A stretch of 9,127 nt of DNA from Clostridia bacterium (GCA_017442025.1 JAFSBD010000138.1:1-9127); one strand, 5' to 3'. Numbered from the stretch's first letter, positions 1 through 5,977 are shown. Numbers and translations: made by a program. Notes: generated by a model not told the origin, from the sequence alone.

Positions 1-1333
1 AAAGCGCCATCGCCGAGAAGCGATAGACCTTATCGCTCAGATCCCGATAATGGCGGGAATCGCTGCAAGCCAGCATCAGGTAGGGCGAGACCAGCGCATC
101 GGGCCATGTCCCACGAATTGCAGCAGATAACTGCTCCCATTCCCCGCAATCGGTTTTAGATACCGGCGAAGGATCGCATCCTTCCATGCAGGTGATCTTG
201 ATTTGGGGATCATTCACCGTCTTATTGATATAGGCCATGGTGCTTTCCACACTTTCCCCGCTGATGATCCGCAGATTTGCGGTCATCCGCGCATAAGGAG
301 GCATTACATTCAGGCCCTTGCTGCCTTGCATCGTTGTGAAGGCGCAGGTGGTGCGCATCAGGGCGTTGAGCTCTCCGCCGGATTTTTTGCAGATCATATC
401 CAGCACCGGCAAAAAGCACCAAAGGTTGGCAAAAATAACCTTATAGAGGAAGGTTGAATGGCGGCCGAGAACATTGAACATTCCCTTTGCCGAAGGGGTG
501 AATCGCCGCGGAGCGGGATGGTTCTCGATCTTCATGCAGGCGGCAGAAAGCATTCCAACCGCGGTATGGGGCGGGGGCGCGGAAGCATGGCCGCCGTTGC
601 CGCTCACCTCGAAGGAAACATTCATCAGCCCTTTTTCGGCGATCCCGACCACCGCGCAGGGGCGTTTGACGCCGGGGAAAACATTTTCCACCACCGCACC
701 GCCTTCATCCACCACCATGGCGGGATGGATCTGATGATCCTTAAACCATGCAACAATGGCAGGCGCGCCATTGCCATTGATCTCCTCATCCCCGCCGAAG
801 GCGAGATAGATATCCTTTTGGGGTTGAAAGCCTTGAGAAATCAAATGCTCGACCGCCTGCAGTATGCCGTTGAAGGTTCCTTTGGTATCCAGCGTGCCAC
901 GCCCCCAAAGAACACCCTCTTCGATGATCCCCTCAAAGGCGGGCTTTTCCCAATTTTCTTCCACAACCGAAACCATATCATAATGGGCCATCAAAACGGT
1001 GGGGTCGCCCGCCTCTCTCCCCTTCCAATGGAAAAGAAGAGCGCGAGGGTCGGGGCGATGAAGGGTGCAGGTTGCATAGACCTGCGGAAACATTTGGGGT
1101 AGCAGGCCTAAAAGCTTTTCAAATTCCCCTTCATCCTCATTGGCCTTATCTTTATCGGAAACGGTGCGGCAACGAATCATCGCCTGCAGATCACGCACCG
1201 CCTTTTCCCGATCAAATTCCAGCGGCTCAATCTCCTCTTGCGGCTCGGGCAAAGGGCGAAAGAACGCCGCCCGCATCAGCACCACCGCTATAAACAGCGC
1301 CAAAAGCGCAAGGGCTATCCATAAAATAATCAT
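1..1333 (-). CDS. M20-family metallopeptidase, carboxypeptidase S-like, membrane-anchored (partial, C-terminus outside window)
   Basis: A zinc-dependent amidohydrolase/peptidase of the M20 (ArgE/DapE/CPS1) family; 444 codons are visible and the frame is open to the window edge. Residues 2-20 are a hydrophobic helix without a clear cleavage site, suggesting an N-terminal membrane anchor as in Cps1/PM20D1-type members. Metal-site motifs are in order: MAHYDMV (His117, Asp119), GTLDTKG (Asp149, bridging), GGDEEING (Glu183 base, Glu184 ligand), VVDEGG, the dimerisation-domain GGHAS, and a late CSDSRHY that matches the TDSRxY region of carboxypeptidase S types. The ATG directly follows the TAA of the upstream membrane gene, with AGGGG about 9 bases before it, so translation is probably coupled. 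Family assignment is firm. Substrate (dipeptide, N-acyl amino acid or other) is inferred only from its transporter-like neighbours. Confidence 0.92.
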   Translation of the reverse strand, partial: MIILWIALALLALFIAVVLMRAAFFRPLPEPQEEIEPLEFDREKAVRDLQAMIRCRTVSDKDKANEDEGEFEKLLGLLPQMFPQVYATCTLHRPDPRALLFHWKGREAGDPTVLMAHYDMVSVVEENWEKPAFEGIIEEGVLWGRGTLDTKGTFNGILQAVEHLISQGFQPQKDIYLAFGGDEEINGNGAPAIVAWFKDHQIHPAMVVDEGGAVVENVFPGVKRPCAVVGIAEKGLMNVSFEVSGNGGHASAPPPHTAVGMLSAACMKIENHPAPRRFTPSAKGMFNVLGRHSTFLYKVIFANLWCFLPVLDMICKKSGGELNALMRTTCAFTTMQGSKGLNVMPPYARMTANLRIISGESVESTMAYINKTVNDPQIKITCMEGCDPSPVSKTDCGEWEQLSAAIRGTWPDALVSPYLMLACSDSRHYRDLSDKVYRFSAMAL

Positions 1334-2005
1334 TTAAATCTTCCCCTTTTTATAAAGTACGCGAGCTACCGCGATAGCGATCAGCGCTCCAACGGGAACA
1401 AAGATCCCCACCAGACCGTCCAGCCCCTTTACTCCCAAGAGAGGCAAAATGATATAGATCGCCAGCATGACCGAAACGGGAGCAATCGCCAACTTCCAGT
1501 TTTTAGAGATATAAACCACGCCCAACGCGCCAAACAACGCGGGCAGAATGTTATTGAATGCAGGCTCCAAAACAGGGCTCTCCAAAATAGGAGTCAGCGG
1601 GGCGATCATCAAAACGCCCAATGCAATAATCAAAATCGTAACGATCGAGGAGGTAGCCACCGCGATGGTAGAGATGATCTCTGCCTCTTTGGTGCCCGGC
1701 TTAACCTCCGCATTTTCCATGGCGTTCATGGCGCAAGGGGCTTTAAGATTAGTAATATTCCCGGTAACAAAGGCAAGATAAGAACTTCCTGCGCCCAGCA
1801 TGGGAATATAAGTAAACACCTCGATCAAGCCAACCGTCCAGAAGATCGGCGCAACCCCGATCAACCCTTTCAGTACCACGCCCCAATCGGGCTTTAAATG
1901 ATAAATAATCGCAACCAACAATGGAAAGGCAACGATCGCAACGCCGGCGATCAAGCCCCATATTCTTCCATCAATATGGATCTGTTCATCATAAGATCTT
2001 TTCAT
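1334..2005 (-). CDS. Multi-spanning inner-membrane protein, partner of the DUF5058-like protein
   Basis: A 223-residue integral membrane protein with about six or seven hydrophobic segments (roughly residues 14-35, 43-62, 64-80, 110-137, 150-167, 173-191, 197-217). Between the early and middle helices lies a polar, Pro/Cys-containing stretch (TGNITNLKAPCAMNAMENAE, residues 81-100, then KPGTKEAE) that looks like a conserved substrate or pore loop. I chose the ATG at 2005 because GGAGGT sits 9 bases before it, overlapping the previous gene's TGA; a start 7 codons further upstream has no such site. It is 5 bases downstream of the DUF5058-like gene and abuts the M20 peptidase. I do not recognise a named family with certainty. 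A two-subunit permease is the likely role, by inference from hydrophobicity and pairing. Confidence 0.85.
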   Translation of the reverse strand: MKRSYDEQIHIDGRIWGLIAGVAIVAFPLLVAIIYHLKPDWGVVLKGLIGVAPIFWTVGLIEVFTYIPMLGAGSSYLAFVTGNITNLKAPCAMNAMENAEVKPGTKEAEIISTIAVATSSIVTILIIALGVLMIAPLTPILESPVLEPAFNNILPALFGALGVVYISKNWKLAIAPVSVMLAIYIILPLLGVKGLDGLVGIFVPVGALIAIAVARVLYKKGKI

Positions 2006-2010
2006 CCTTA

Positions 2011-2742
2011 TCAACCTCCGATCCAATTGGTGAGCGGAATGGCAGAAGCCATTCCCACCAGCATGCAGATTGGCAGCGCATAATCATTGATCCAATTCCA
2101 TTTGGTAATCTTGATCAGCAGGCCGAATAATGCCATGCAAACCGCTGAAATGATCATAATAAAGACCGGGATCCAGCCGGTCAGCCCTGCGCCGATATTG
2201 GCGAAGATCAGCCCCATAAAGGCGCTGACCATGCCCATAAACAAGGCGGTGGTAACGATCTCGCCCCACTTGCTATCCTTATTGCGCAGATTGACCATGC
2301 CGCCCTGAATCTTTTTGCAAAGGATCGGGACCAGCACCAAGCCGACGATGATCCCCAAGGTCATAACAATGGTGATATTCAAGAACTGCTCGCCGGTAAC
2401 AGCGGTGGCCGATTCGGAAAGGGATGTTCCCGCCGCTTTGGCCGCATTTTCGGCGGCGGTAAGCTCATAGGTCAGCGCACCGATGACCGAAAGGCGCAGC
2501 CAAGGCAACGCCAGGCCGAGTTTTTTGGATAAGACCAGCACGCCCATCAAAATCGAGATAGCGGGCGCGATGGTGAAGATGGCAGAAGAGACCACTGTTT
2601 TTCTGAGCTTGACCGTTTCGATTCCCATTTCCTTGCCCGCCTGCCAGGCGCGGATCAGGAAAAAGACCGATTGACCCAGCACCAAGAGCAGGATCCCGCC
2701 GACGATCCAAAAAAGGATCGGGCTGTTTAAGCTGAATTCCAT
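2011..2742 (-). CDS. DUF5058-like integral membrane protein (putative transporter subunit)
   Basis: A 243-residue membrane protein with about six or seven spans (near residues 9-31, 49-71, 82-95, 122-142, 163-185, 190-210, 219-238). Length, the N-terminal NSPILFWxxGG pattern and the clostridial context fit DUF5058, a family of unknown function; I recognise this from memory and could not search. The ATG at 2742 is preceded by AAAGGAG at 10 bases. The open frame extends 35 codons further upstream, but that part overlaps the methyltransferase gene's end and lacks a ribosome site. It is followed after 5 bases by a second membrane gene and then by an M20 peptidase, which suggests a two-component uptake system feeding the hydrolase. 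No ATP-binding or substrate-binding protein is in the unit, so an ABC system is unlikely from what is visible. Confidence 0.85.
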   Translation of the reverse strand: MEFSLNSPILFWIVGGILLLVLGQSVFFLIRAWQAGKEMGIETVKLRKTVVSSAIFTIAPAISILMGVLVLSKKLGLALPWLRLSVIGALTYELTAAENAAKAAGTSLSESATAVTGEQFLNITIVMTLGIIVGLVLVPILCKKIQGGMVNLRNKDSKWGEIVTTALFMGMVSAFMGLIFANIGAGLTGWIPVFIMIISAVCMALFGLLIKITKWNWINDYALPICMLVGMASAIPLTNWIGG

Positions 2743-2749
2743 AGTTTCT

Positions 2750-3877
2750 TTACTCCTTTGATTTAAAATATTGATAGATATTACATTCCAGGGTGCCGTT
2801 ATAGACCTTGCGGCGTTTATCGGCGGGGCGGCCGAAGATCTTTTCAAACTCCTTCTCGGGCGAGATGACGAAATACCGCCAGCCCGCCTGCTTCAAGAAG
2901 ACCTTGCCCATCACCTTATAGAGGGCCCTCGCCTGCTCCACATCCAAAAGACGCTCGCCGTAGGGCGGGTTGGTCACCACCATGCCCCGCGGGGTATCCA
3001 AGGTAAATTCCTTTACATCCCGCGTTTGAAATGCAAGGCAATCGGCAACCCCTGCGCGCTTGGCATTATCCAACGCCATTGCCGCCATTTTGGGATCGAT
3101 ATCAAAACCAAAACCTCGGAACGGAATATCCCGCTTAGCCAGGGCTTTGGCTGCTTTGCGCCGCTCCTGCCAAAGGGCTCTGGGAAGGCTCTGCCAATTT
3201 TCGGCCGAAAAGCCCCGCCCGATGCCAGGGGCCATATTCCGCGCCAGCATCGCCCCTTCGATCAGCAATGTTCCGCTCCCGCAGAAGGGATCATAAAGAA
3301 CGGTATCGGGATAGGGACGCGCCAGCATCACCATTGCCGCCGCCAAGGTTTCCCGCAAGGGAGCGGGCTGGGCGGCAGGGCGATAGCCCCGCTTATGGAG
3401 GGCATTGCCGGAGGTATCCAGCATCAAAACAGCCTGATCCTTAAAGATGGAGAAACGGACGCTGAACAACGCACCGTTTTCGGGAAAGATGGAGCGTTTA
3501 TAATGCCCCTCCAGCCGACGCACGATCGCTTTTTTTACGATCTTTTGGCAATCGGGCACGCTATGCAATTTGGAATTGAGGGCATGCCCCTTTACCGGAA
3601 ATCGACCGTCCTCTTCGATCCATTCCTCCCAGGGAAGTTTACGCACCCCTTCAAACAGCTCCTCAAAGCTTTTGGCAGGAAATTGGCCCAGAACGATCTC
3701 CACCCGCTGGCCGGTGCGCAACCAGAGATTGGCATCCACCAAGGTTTCTTTCGTTCCCGAGAAGAACACCCGCCCGTTTTCCGACTCTATTTCCTGCGCG
3801 CCGATGCTCTTAAGTTCCTGGGCGACCAAGGATTCCAGCCCAAACAGGCAGGGCACGCAACATCTGATTTTATCCAT
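2750..3877 (-). CDS. rlmL: THUMP-domain class I SAM-dependent 23S rRNA (guanine-N2) methyltransferase, RlmL/YpsC type
   Basis: 375 residues with the layout of the RlmL/YpsC group: a THUMP RNA-binding domain (about residues 45-155), the linker motif RGYRP (163-167), then a Rossmann methyltransferase domain. SAM motif I is DPFCGSGT (196-203), the acidic loop is GFDIDP (257-262), and the catalytic NPPYGER (303-309) is the N6/N2-type (N/D)PPY motif. Homologues methylate a guanine N2 in domain V of 23S rRNA (m2G2445 in E. coli). The length equals that of single-domain Gram-positive forms and lacks the second methyltransferase domain fused in E. coli RlmL. The ATG at 3877 has GAGG 5 bases upstream. 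It heads the minus-strand unit, 7 bases before the membrane gene, though functional linkage to transport is not evident. Confidence 0.92.
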   Translation of the reverse strand: MDKIRCCVPCLFGLESLVAQELKSIGAQEIESENGRVFFSGTKETLVDANLWLRTGQRVEIVLGQFPAKSFEELFEGVRKLPWEEWIEEDGRFPVKGHALNSKLHSVPDCQKIVKKAIVRRLEGHYKRSIFPENGALFSVRFSIFKDQAVLMLDTSGNALHKRGYRPAAQPAPLRETLAAAMVMLARPYPDTVLYDPFCGSGTLLIEGAMLARNMAPGIGRGFSAENWQSLPRALWQERRKAAKALAKRDIPFRGFGFDIDPKMAAMALDNAKRAGVADCLAFQTRDVKEFTLDTPRGMVVTNPPYGERLLDVEQARALYKVMGKVFLKQAGWRYFVISPEKEFEKIFGRPADKRRKVYNGTLECNIYQYFKSKE

Positions 3878-3907
3878 AAAGACCTCGCTGATAAATAATT
3901 TTAATTT

Positions 3908-3936
3908 ATTTTAACATAAATTGAAGAAAATGGGAA
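3908..3936 (-). promoter_or_regulatory. Promoter for the rlmL-membrane-M20 unit
   Basis: On the minus strand TTCCCA (3936-3931) is followed after 17 bases by TAAAAT (3913-3908), with a TGT just before it that makes an extended -10. Predicted transcription start is near 3901, leaving a leader of about 24 bases that contains the GAGG ribosome site. Confidence 0.6.
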
Positions 3937-3944
3937 CCTTTTTA

Positions 3945-3973
3945 TTGTTTTTTGCAGATTAAATGCTTATAAT
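3945..3973 (+). promoter_or_regulatory. Promoter for the radical SAM gene, placed against its start codon
   Basis: TTGTTT (3945-3950), a 17-base spacer and a perfect TATAAT (3968-3973). The predicted transcription start falls at or within a base or two of the ATG at 3980, so the transcript would have little or no leader. It is back to back with the minus-strand rlmL promoter. Confidence 0.65.
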
Positions 3974-3979
3974 TAAGGC

Positions 3980-4837
3980 ATGAAGATTTATACATTCAAC
4001 GACTATTGCCGAGATACCTTCGGCGAAAAACTTTATAAGCTTTCTTTGGACGGCGGTTTCTCCTGCCCTAACCGCATCAGCCGCACCGAGGGAGGTTGCG
4101 CCTTTTGCGCGGGCGGGAGCGGCTATTTTACCGCCGCCGATCTCGATGCCGCCAAGGCGCGAGTTGCCCAAAAGTTCAAGGGTGAGCGGTACATCGCCTA
4201 TTTTCAAAGCTATACCAACACCTACGCGCCCCTTGAGCGGTTGCAGGAGCTTTATCTCCCCTTATGCGACCGACCCGATATCGCCGCCATTGCCATCGGC
4301 ACCCGTCCCGATTGCTTGCCCTTGGCAACCGTAGAATTTTTAGGTGCCCTTTCGGAGAAGAAACCCCTCTTTATCGAATTAGGGCTGCAGACCGCCAATG
4401 ACCGCGTTGCAGAGGATTTTGGGCGAGGATACCCCACCGCCCGTTTTTTCGAGGCGGTAACGGCACTCCGAAAATATCCAAACATTCATATTGTTGCCCA
4501 TCTGATGATCGGCCTGCCCGGCGAGGGGGAAAAAGAACTTTTGGAAAGTGTGGAGGCGGTCAATATCGCTAAAGTAGACGGCGTTAAATTCCACCTCCTG
4601 CATATTTTAGAAGGCACCCCCTATGCCGCGCGTTACCGCAAGGGGGAGATTTCTATCCTCTCGATGGAGCAATACGGTGATCTGCTGATCTCCGCTTTAA
4701 AGGCACTACGCCCCCAAACGGTGATCCACCGCATCACCGGCGACGGCGCCAAAGCCCTCCTGCTTGCGCCCCTTTGGAGCGGAGATAAAAAGAAGGTGCT
4801 CAATTATCTCCATAAACGAATTGAAGAAGCATTATAA
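3980..4837 (+). CDS. TIGR01212-family radical SAM protein (YhcC/YtqA type)
   Basis: A 285-residue radical SAM enzyme. The 4Fe-4S/SAM site is CPNR...GGCAFC with Cys29, Cys40 and Cys43 (C-x10-C-x2-C), the wide first spacing typical of the YhcC/YtqA group instead of the usual CxxxCxxC. Other group motifs are KLSLDGGF before the first Cys, GSGYF after the cluster, YFQSYTNTYAP, GTRPDCLP (107-114), ELGLQT, GLPGE, FHLLHILEGTP and HRITGDG near 250. The YtqA subgroup (renamed MnmL) works with methylase MnmM in forming mnm5s2U at the wobble position of tRNA. That role is possible here, but no mnmM is adjacent in this window and E. coli YhcC-type members share the family. ATG 3980 is the only workable start: an in-frame TAA lies two codons upstream. 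Confidence 0.93.
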   Translation: MKIYTFNDYCRDTFGEKLYKLSLDGGFSCPNRISRTEGGCAFCAGGSGYFTAADLDAAKARVAQKFKGERYIAYFQSYTNTYAPLERLQELYLPLCDRPDIAAIAIGTRPDCLPLATVEFLGALSEKKPLFIELGLQTANDRVAEDFGRGYPTARFFEAVTALRKYPNIHIVAHLMIGLPGEGEKELLESVEAVNIAKVDGVKFHLLHILEGTPYAARYRKGEISILSMEQYGDLLISALKALRPQTVIHRITGDGAKALLLAPLWSGDKKKVLNYLHKRIEEAL

Positions 4838-4875
4838 AAAATCCCACTCCGATTTTAATCGAGAGTGGGATTTTT
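4837..4875. terminator. Bidirectional rho-independent terminator between convergent genes
   Basis: Perfect 13-base inverted repeat AAAAATCCCACTC (4837-4849) / GAGTGGGATTTTT (4863-4875). The 13-base loop contains a further CGAT/ATCG pairing. A-tract and T-tract flank both sides, so it can end the radical SAM transcript (plus) and the 106-residue ORF transcript (minus), whose stop codon lies 3 bases beyond the stem. Confidence 0.92.
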
Positions 4876-4877
4876 CT

Positions 4878-5198
4878 TTATTTGTTTTCAATTTCTTTTC
4901 TGCTTTGCTCTATAGCAAGTAAAATCTGCGCTTCTGTCAGCATATGCTCTTTTTCCAATGACCCATACAGTTCCCTTGCACATAAGGTACAGATCTGACC
5001 GCATCCAACCTCATAATTCTCGCGTTGCTCTATCGGCATAAAGATAGGAACCGAGGTTTCTTTGCCGCATAGTATGCAACGCTCAAACGATTCGGAATGA
5101 GCGGTGATTTCTTCCGGCTCAGACTTCTCGAATGAATAAGAGCATTGGCGCTTTCCTTTTAAAAAAATATTGATTTTGGTTATAATACTTGACTTCAT
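4878..5198 (-). CDS. Small cysteine-rich protein of unknown function (zinc-ribbon-like), start uncertain
   Basis: I do not recognise a named family. The 106-residue reading has two CxxC knuckles, Cys41-x2-Cys44 (ERCILCGKETSVP) and Cys70-x2-Cys73 (GCGQICTLC), with a third cysteine at 66, separated by about 25 residues. This spacing fits a treble-clef or zinc-ribbon site. The C-terminal 30 residues are charged and helix-prone. The start is unsure: ATG 5198 has no ribosome-binding site, and the frame stays open for 31 more codons upstream, to a TAA at 5292-5294, without any ATG, GTG or TTG. It may be a real small gene with a non-canonical start, a truncated gene, or a fusion of unrelated sequence to the leader upstream. 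It lies in the AT-rich island, downstream of the KTR-type gene and the leader ORF on the same strand. Confidence 0.5.
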   Translation of the reverse strand: MKSSIITKINIFLKGKRQCSYSFEKSEPEEITAHSESFERCILCGKETSVPIFMPIEQRENYEVGCGQICTLCARELYGSLEKEHMLTEAQILLAIEQSRKEIENK

Positions 5199-5296
5199 TC
5201 TGCTTGCTTTGTTAAGGATGGGGGCTTTCTGAGGCCGTTTCTCTATATTCTCTACCTTTTTGGATACCGCTAATGGGATACTTCTTTTGAATTAAA

Positions 5297-5343
5297 CAGC
5301 AATCAAAAGGCATAAATTAAGAACTTATGCCCTTTGATTGCTG
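5297..5343 (-). promoter_or_regulatory. Long hairpin, possible attenuator/terminator of the leader ORF
   Basis: Inverted repeat with 19-base arms (5297-5315 and 5325-5343) around a 9-base loop. Only one position is not Watson-Crick. It is an A-C mismatch in plus-strand RNA but a G-U wobble in minus-strand RNA, so the helix is uninterrupted only in the minus-strand transcript. The 3' side on the minus strand reads into TTTAATT, a weak U-tract. The stop codon of the leader ORF (5303-5305) lies inside the 3' arm. Confidence 0.7.
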
Positions 5344-5398
5344 CCCATCCGCAAGGGATGGGACAGCGTGAGGTAAAAATGTTGAAGACAAGACACAT
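5303..5398 (-). CDS. Candidate 31-residue leader peptide overlapping two hairpins
   Basis: ATG 5398 to TGA 5303. The peptide begins MCLVFNIFTSRCPIPCGW and ends FLIYAF, hydrophobic and with three cysteines. Its middle codons cross the small hairpin 5344-5362 and its last codons cross the 19-bp hairpin 5297-5343, the arrangement expected of ribosome-controlled attenuation. The ribosome site is weak (GGTAAATA before the ATG). The sequence reminds me of the leaders of ribosomal-protection tetracycline resistance genes in conjugative elements, but no such gene follows here. That resemblance is from memory and unchecked. Confidence 0.35.
   Translation of the reverse strand: MCLVFNIFTSRCPIPCGWAAIKGHKFLIYAF
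5344..5362 (-). promoter_or_regulatory. Small GC-rich hairpin inside the leader ORF
   Basis: CCCATCC (5344-5350) and GGATGGG (5356-5362) form a 7-bp stem with a 5-base loop. It abuts the 19-bp hairpin, so the two stacked stems are both within the translated part of the candidate leader ORF. Confidence 0.6.
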
Positions 5399-5527
5399 TA
5401 TTTACCGTTCACATGATTTTGGCACCTATTATTGAATAGGCTTTTAACTGAAAATTTGAAAATCGCTTTCCTTTGGTATCCTAATACAATGCAATGCTTG
5501 GCGTTTGCGCAGAACTCTTTATGAATT

Positions 5528-5722
5528 TTAATCCTCGTCAATCGGCATAACGTTAACTATGCTTTCTTTTCCGCAACGCTTGCATTTGATCGGTAGATCT
5601 TTGATCTGTGTGGTTGGGAGCAACCACAAAACCGTATGCTTTTCGCATAAGGGACAATAAAAGCGCCGTCGCTTAGCCTTTGTTTCTTTGCTTTCCGTTT
5701 TGTTTTCTAATAATTCTTGCAA
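5528..5722 (-). CDS. Cysteine-rich KTR-type small protein
   Basis: 64 residues. A basic, Lys/Glu-rich N-terminus (1-20) is followed by FYCPLC (Cys23, Cys26) and KCKRCGKESIVNV (Cys47, Cys50), two CxxC knuckles 20 residues apart that suggest one zinc site. The pattern CPxC...T...LPIxCxxCxxExxxNV fits the cysteine-rich KTR family, small proteins of unknown function common in Tn916/Tn1549-like conjugative elements of Bacillota (recognised from memory). The start is TTG at 5722, supported by AGAGGTGA about 6 bases upstream; no ATG lies nearby. Expression looks controlled: a strong promoter at 5949-5977, a structured RNA and terminator lie upstream, and the ribosome site can pair with ACCTCTT at 5756-5762. 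Confidence 0.75.
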   Translation of the reverse strand: MQELLENKTESKETKAKRRRFYCPLCEKHTVLWLLPTTQIKDLPIKCKRCGKESIVNVMPIDED

Positions 5723-5730
5723 GTACTGTC

Positions 5731-5762
5731 ACCTCTTTCTTTGATCACTTGCGGCAAGAGGT
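5731..5762 (-). promoter_or_regulatory. Hairpin that can mask the KTR gene ribosome-binding site
   Basis: On the minus strand ACCTCTT (5762-5756) is complementary over 7 bases to AAGAGGT (5737-5731), the Shine-Dalgarno sequence of the gene starting at 5722. The 18-base loop contains a further CTTG/CAAG pairing. It begins inside the U-tract of the terminator just upstream. Confidence 0.6.
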
Positions 5763-5942
5763 AAATTAAAAAGCCTGCACCATAATCGCATACAACGATT
5801 AAATGGCACAGGCACATTGGCTCAGGCGCAGATTTAATTTCAATGGCATAATACAAACTTATTTGCATATTAGCAGTTGAATGCAGATATTTCTCTGTCG
5901 GCTTGAGATTTCACCTTCTCATGCCATAGAGCGCATAAGTTT
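5763..5942 (-). ncRNA. Candidate structured RNA (riboswitch, attenuator or small RNA) upstream of the KTR gene
   Basis: Starts about 7 bases after a perfect promoter and ends in a terminator, roughly 175-180 bases, with no credible ORF. Pairings seen: P1 closes 5935-5942 with 5855-5862 (AAACTTAT/ATAAGTTT). P2 is nested: 5928-5931 with 5893-5896, 5923-5925 with 5900-5902, 5917-5921 with 5904-5908, loop AGGTGAAA. P3 pairs 5881-5885 with 5864-5868. Together these form a three-way junction followed by a linker and the terminator. The P2 strand ATGGCAT (5927-5921) can also pair with GTGCCAT in the terminator 5' arm or ATGCCAT in the linker, giving possible switching. I do not recognise a known class. 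Confidence 0.5.
5768..5813 (-). terminator. Rho-independent terminator upstream of the KTR gene
   Basis: On the minus strand GCCTGTGCCATTTAATCG (5813-5796) pairs with CGATTATGGTGCAGGC (5788-5773), with a small internal mismatch and a 2-base bulge, followed by TTTTTAATTT. It lies about 45 bases upstream of the KTR start codon, so read-through is needed for that gene to be expressed from the promoter at 5949-5977. Confidence 0.75.
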
Positions 5943-5948
5943 AAGCAT

Positions 5949-5977
5949 ATTATATAAAACTTTTTAATTAATGTCAA
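5949..5977 (-). promoter_or_regulatory. Perfect consensus sigma-A promoter
   Basis: TTGACA (5977-5972), 17-base spacer, TATAAT (5954-5949) on the minus strand. Predicted start is near 5942, exactly at the 5' strand of the P1 stem of the structured RNA. Confidence 0.85.

Larger units (their letters stand above)
5199..5527 (-). other. Gene-poor leader-like stretch between the two cysteine-rich ORFs
   Basis: No protein gene longer than 31 codons is convincing here. The stretch holds a 6-bp hairpin CCTATT/AATAGG (5425-5440), the 31-codon leader ORF, two adjacent hairpins (5344-5362 and 5297-5343) and an open frame without a start codon (5199-5291). I see no strong promoter; transcription probably enters from the KTR-type gene upstream. 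Confidence 0.6.

Noticed and set aside
203..1102. Two long plus-strand open frames
   Set aside because: Antisense shadows of the M20 peptidase, whose metal-binding motifs are intact on the minus strand over the full stretch.
2771..3898. 375-codon open frame on the plus strand
   Set aside because: It is the antisense shadow of the rlmL gene. No family features, while the minus strand has clear THUMP and methyltransferase motifs.
5890..5925. Similarity of GGTGAAATCTCAAGCCGACAG to pieces of FMN or cobalamin riboswitches
   Set aside because: Only a short string looks alike. The other conserved blocks and junctions of those classes are absent in the 175-base RNA.
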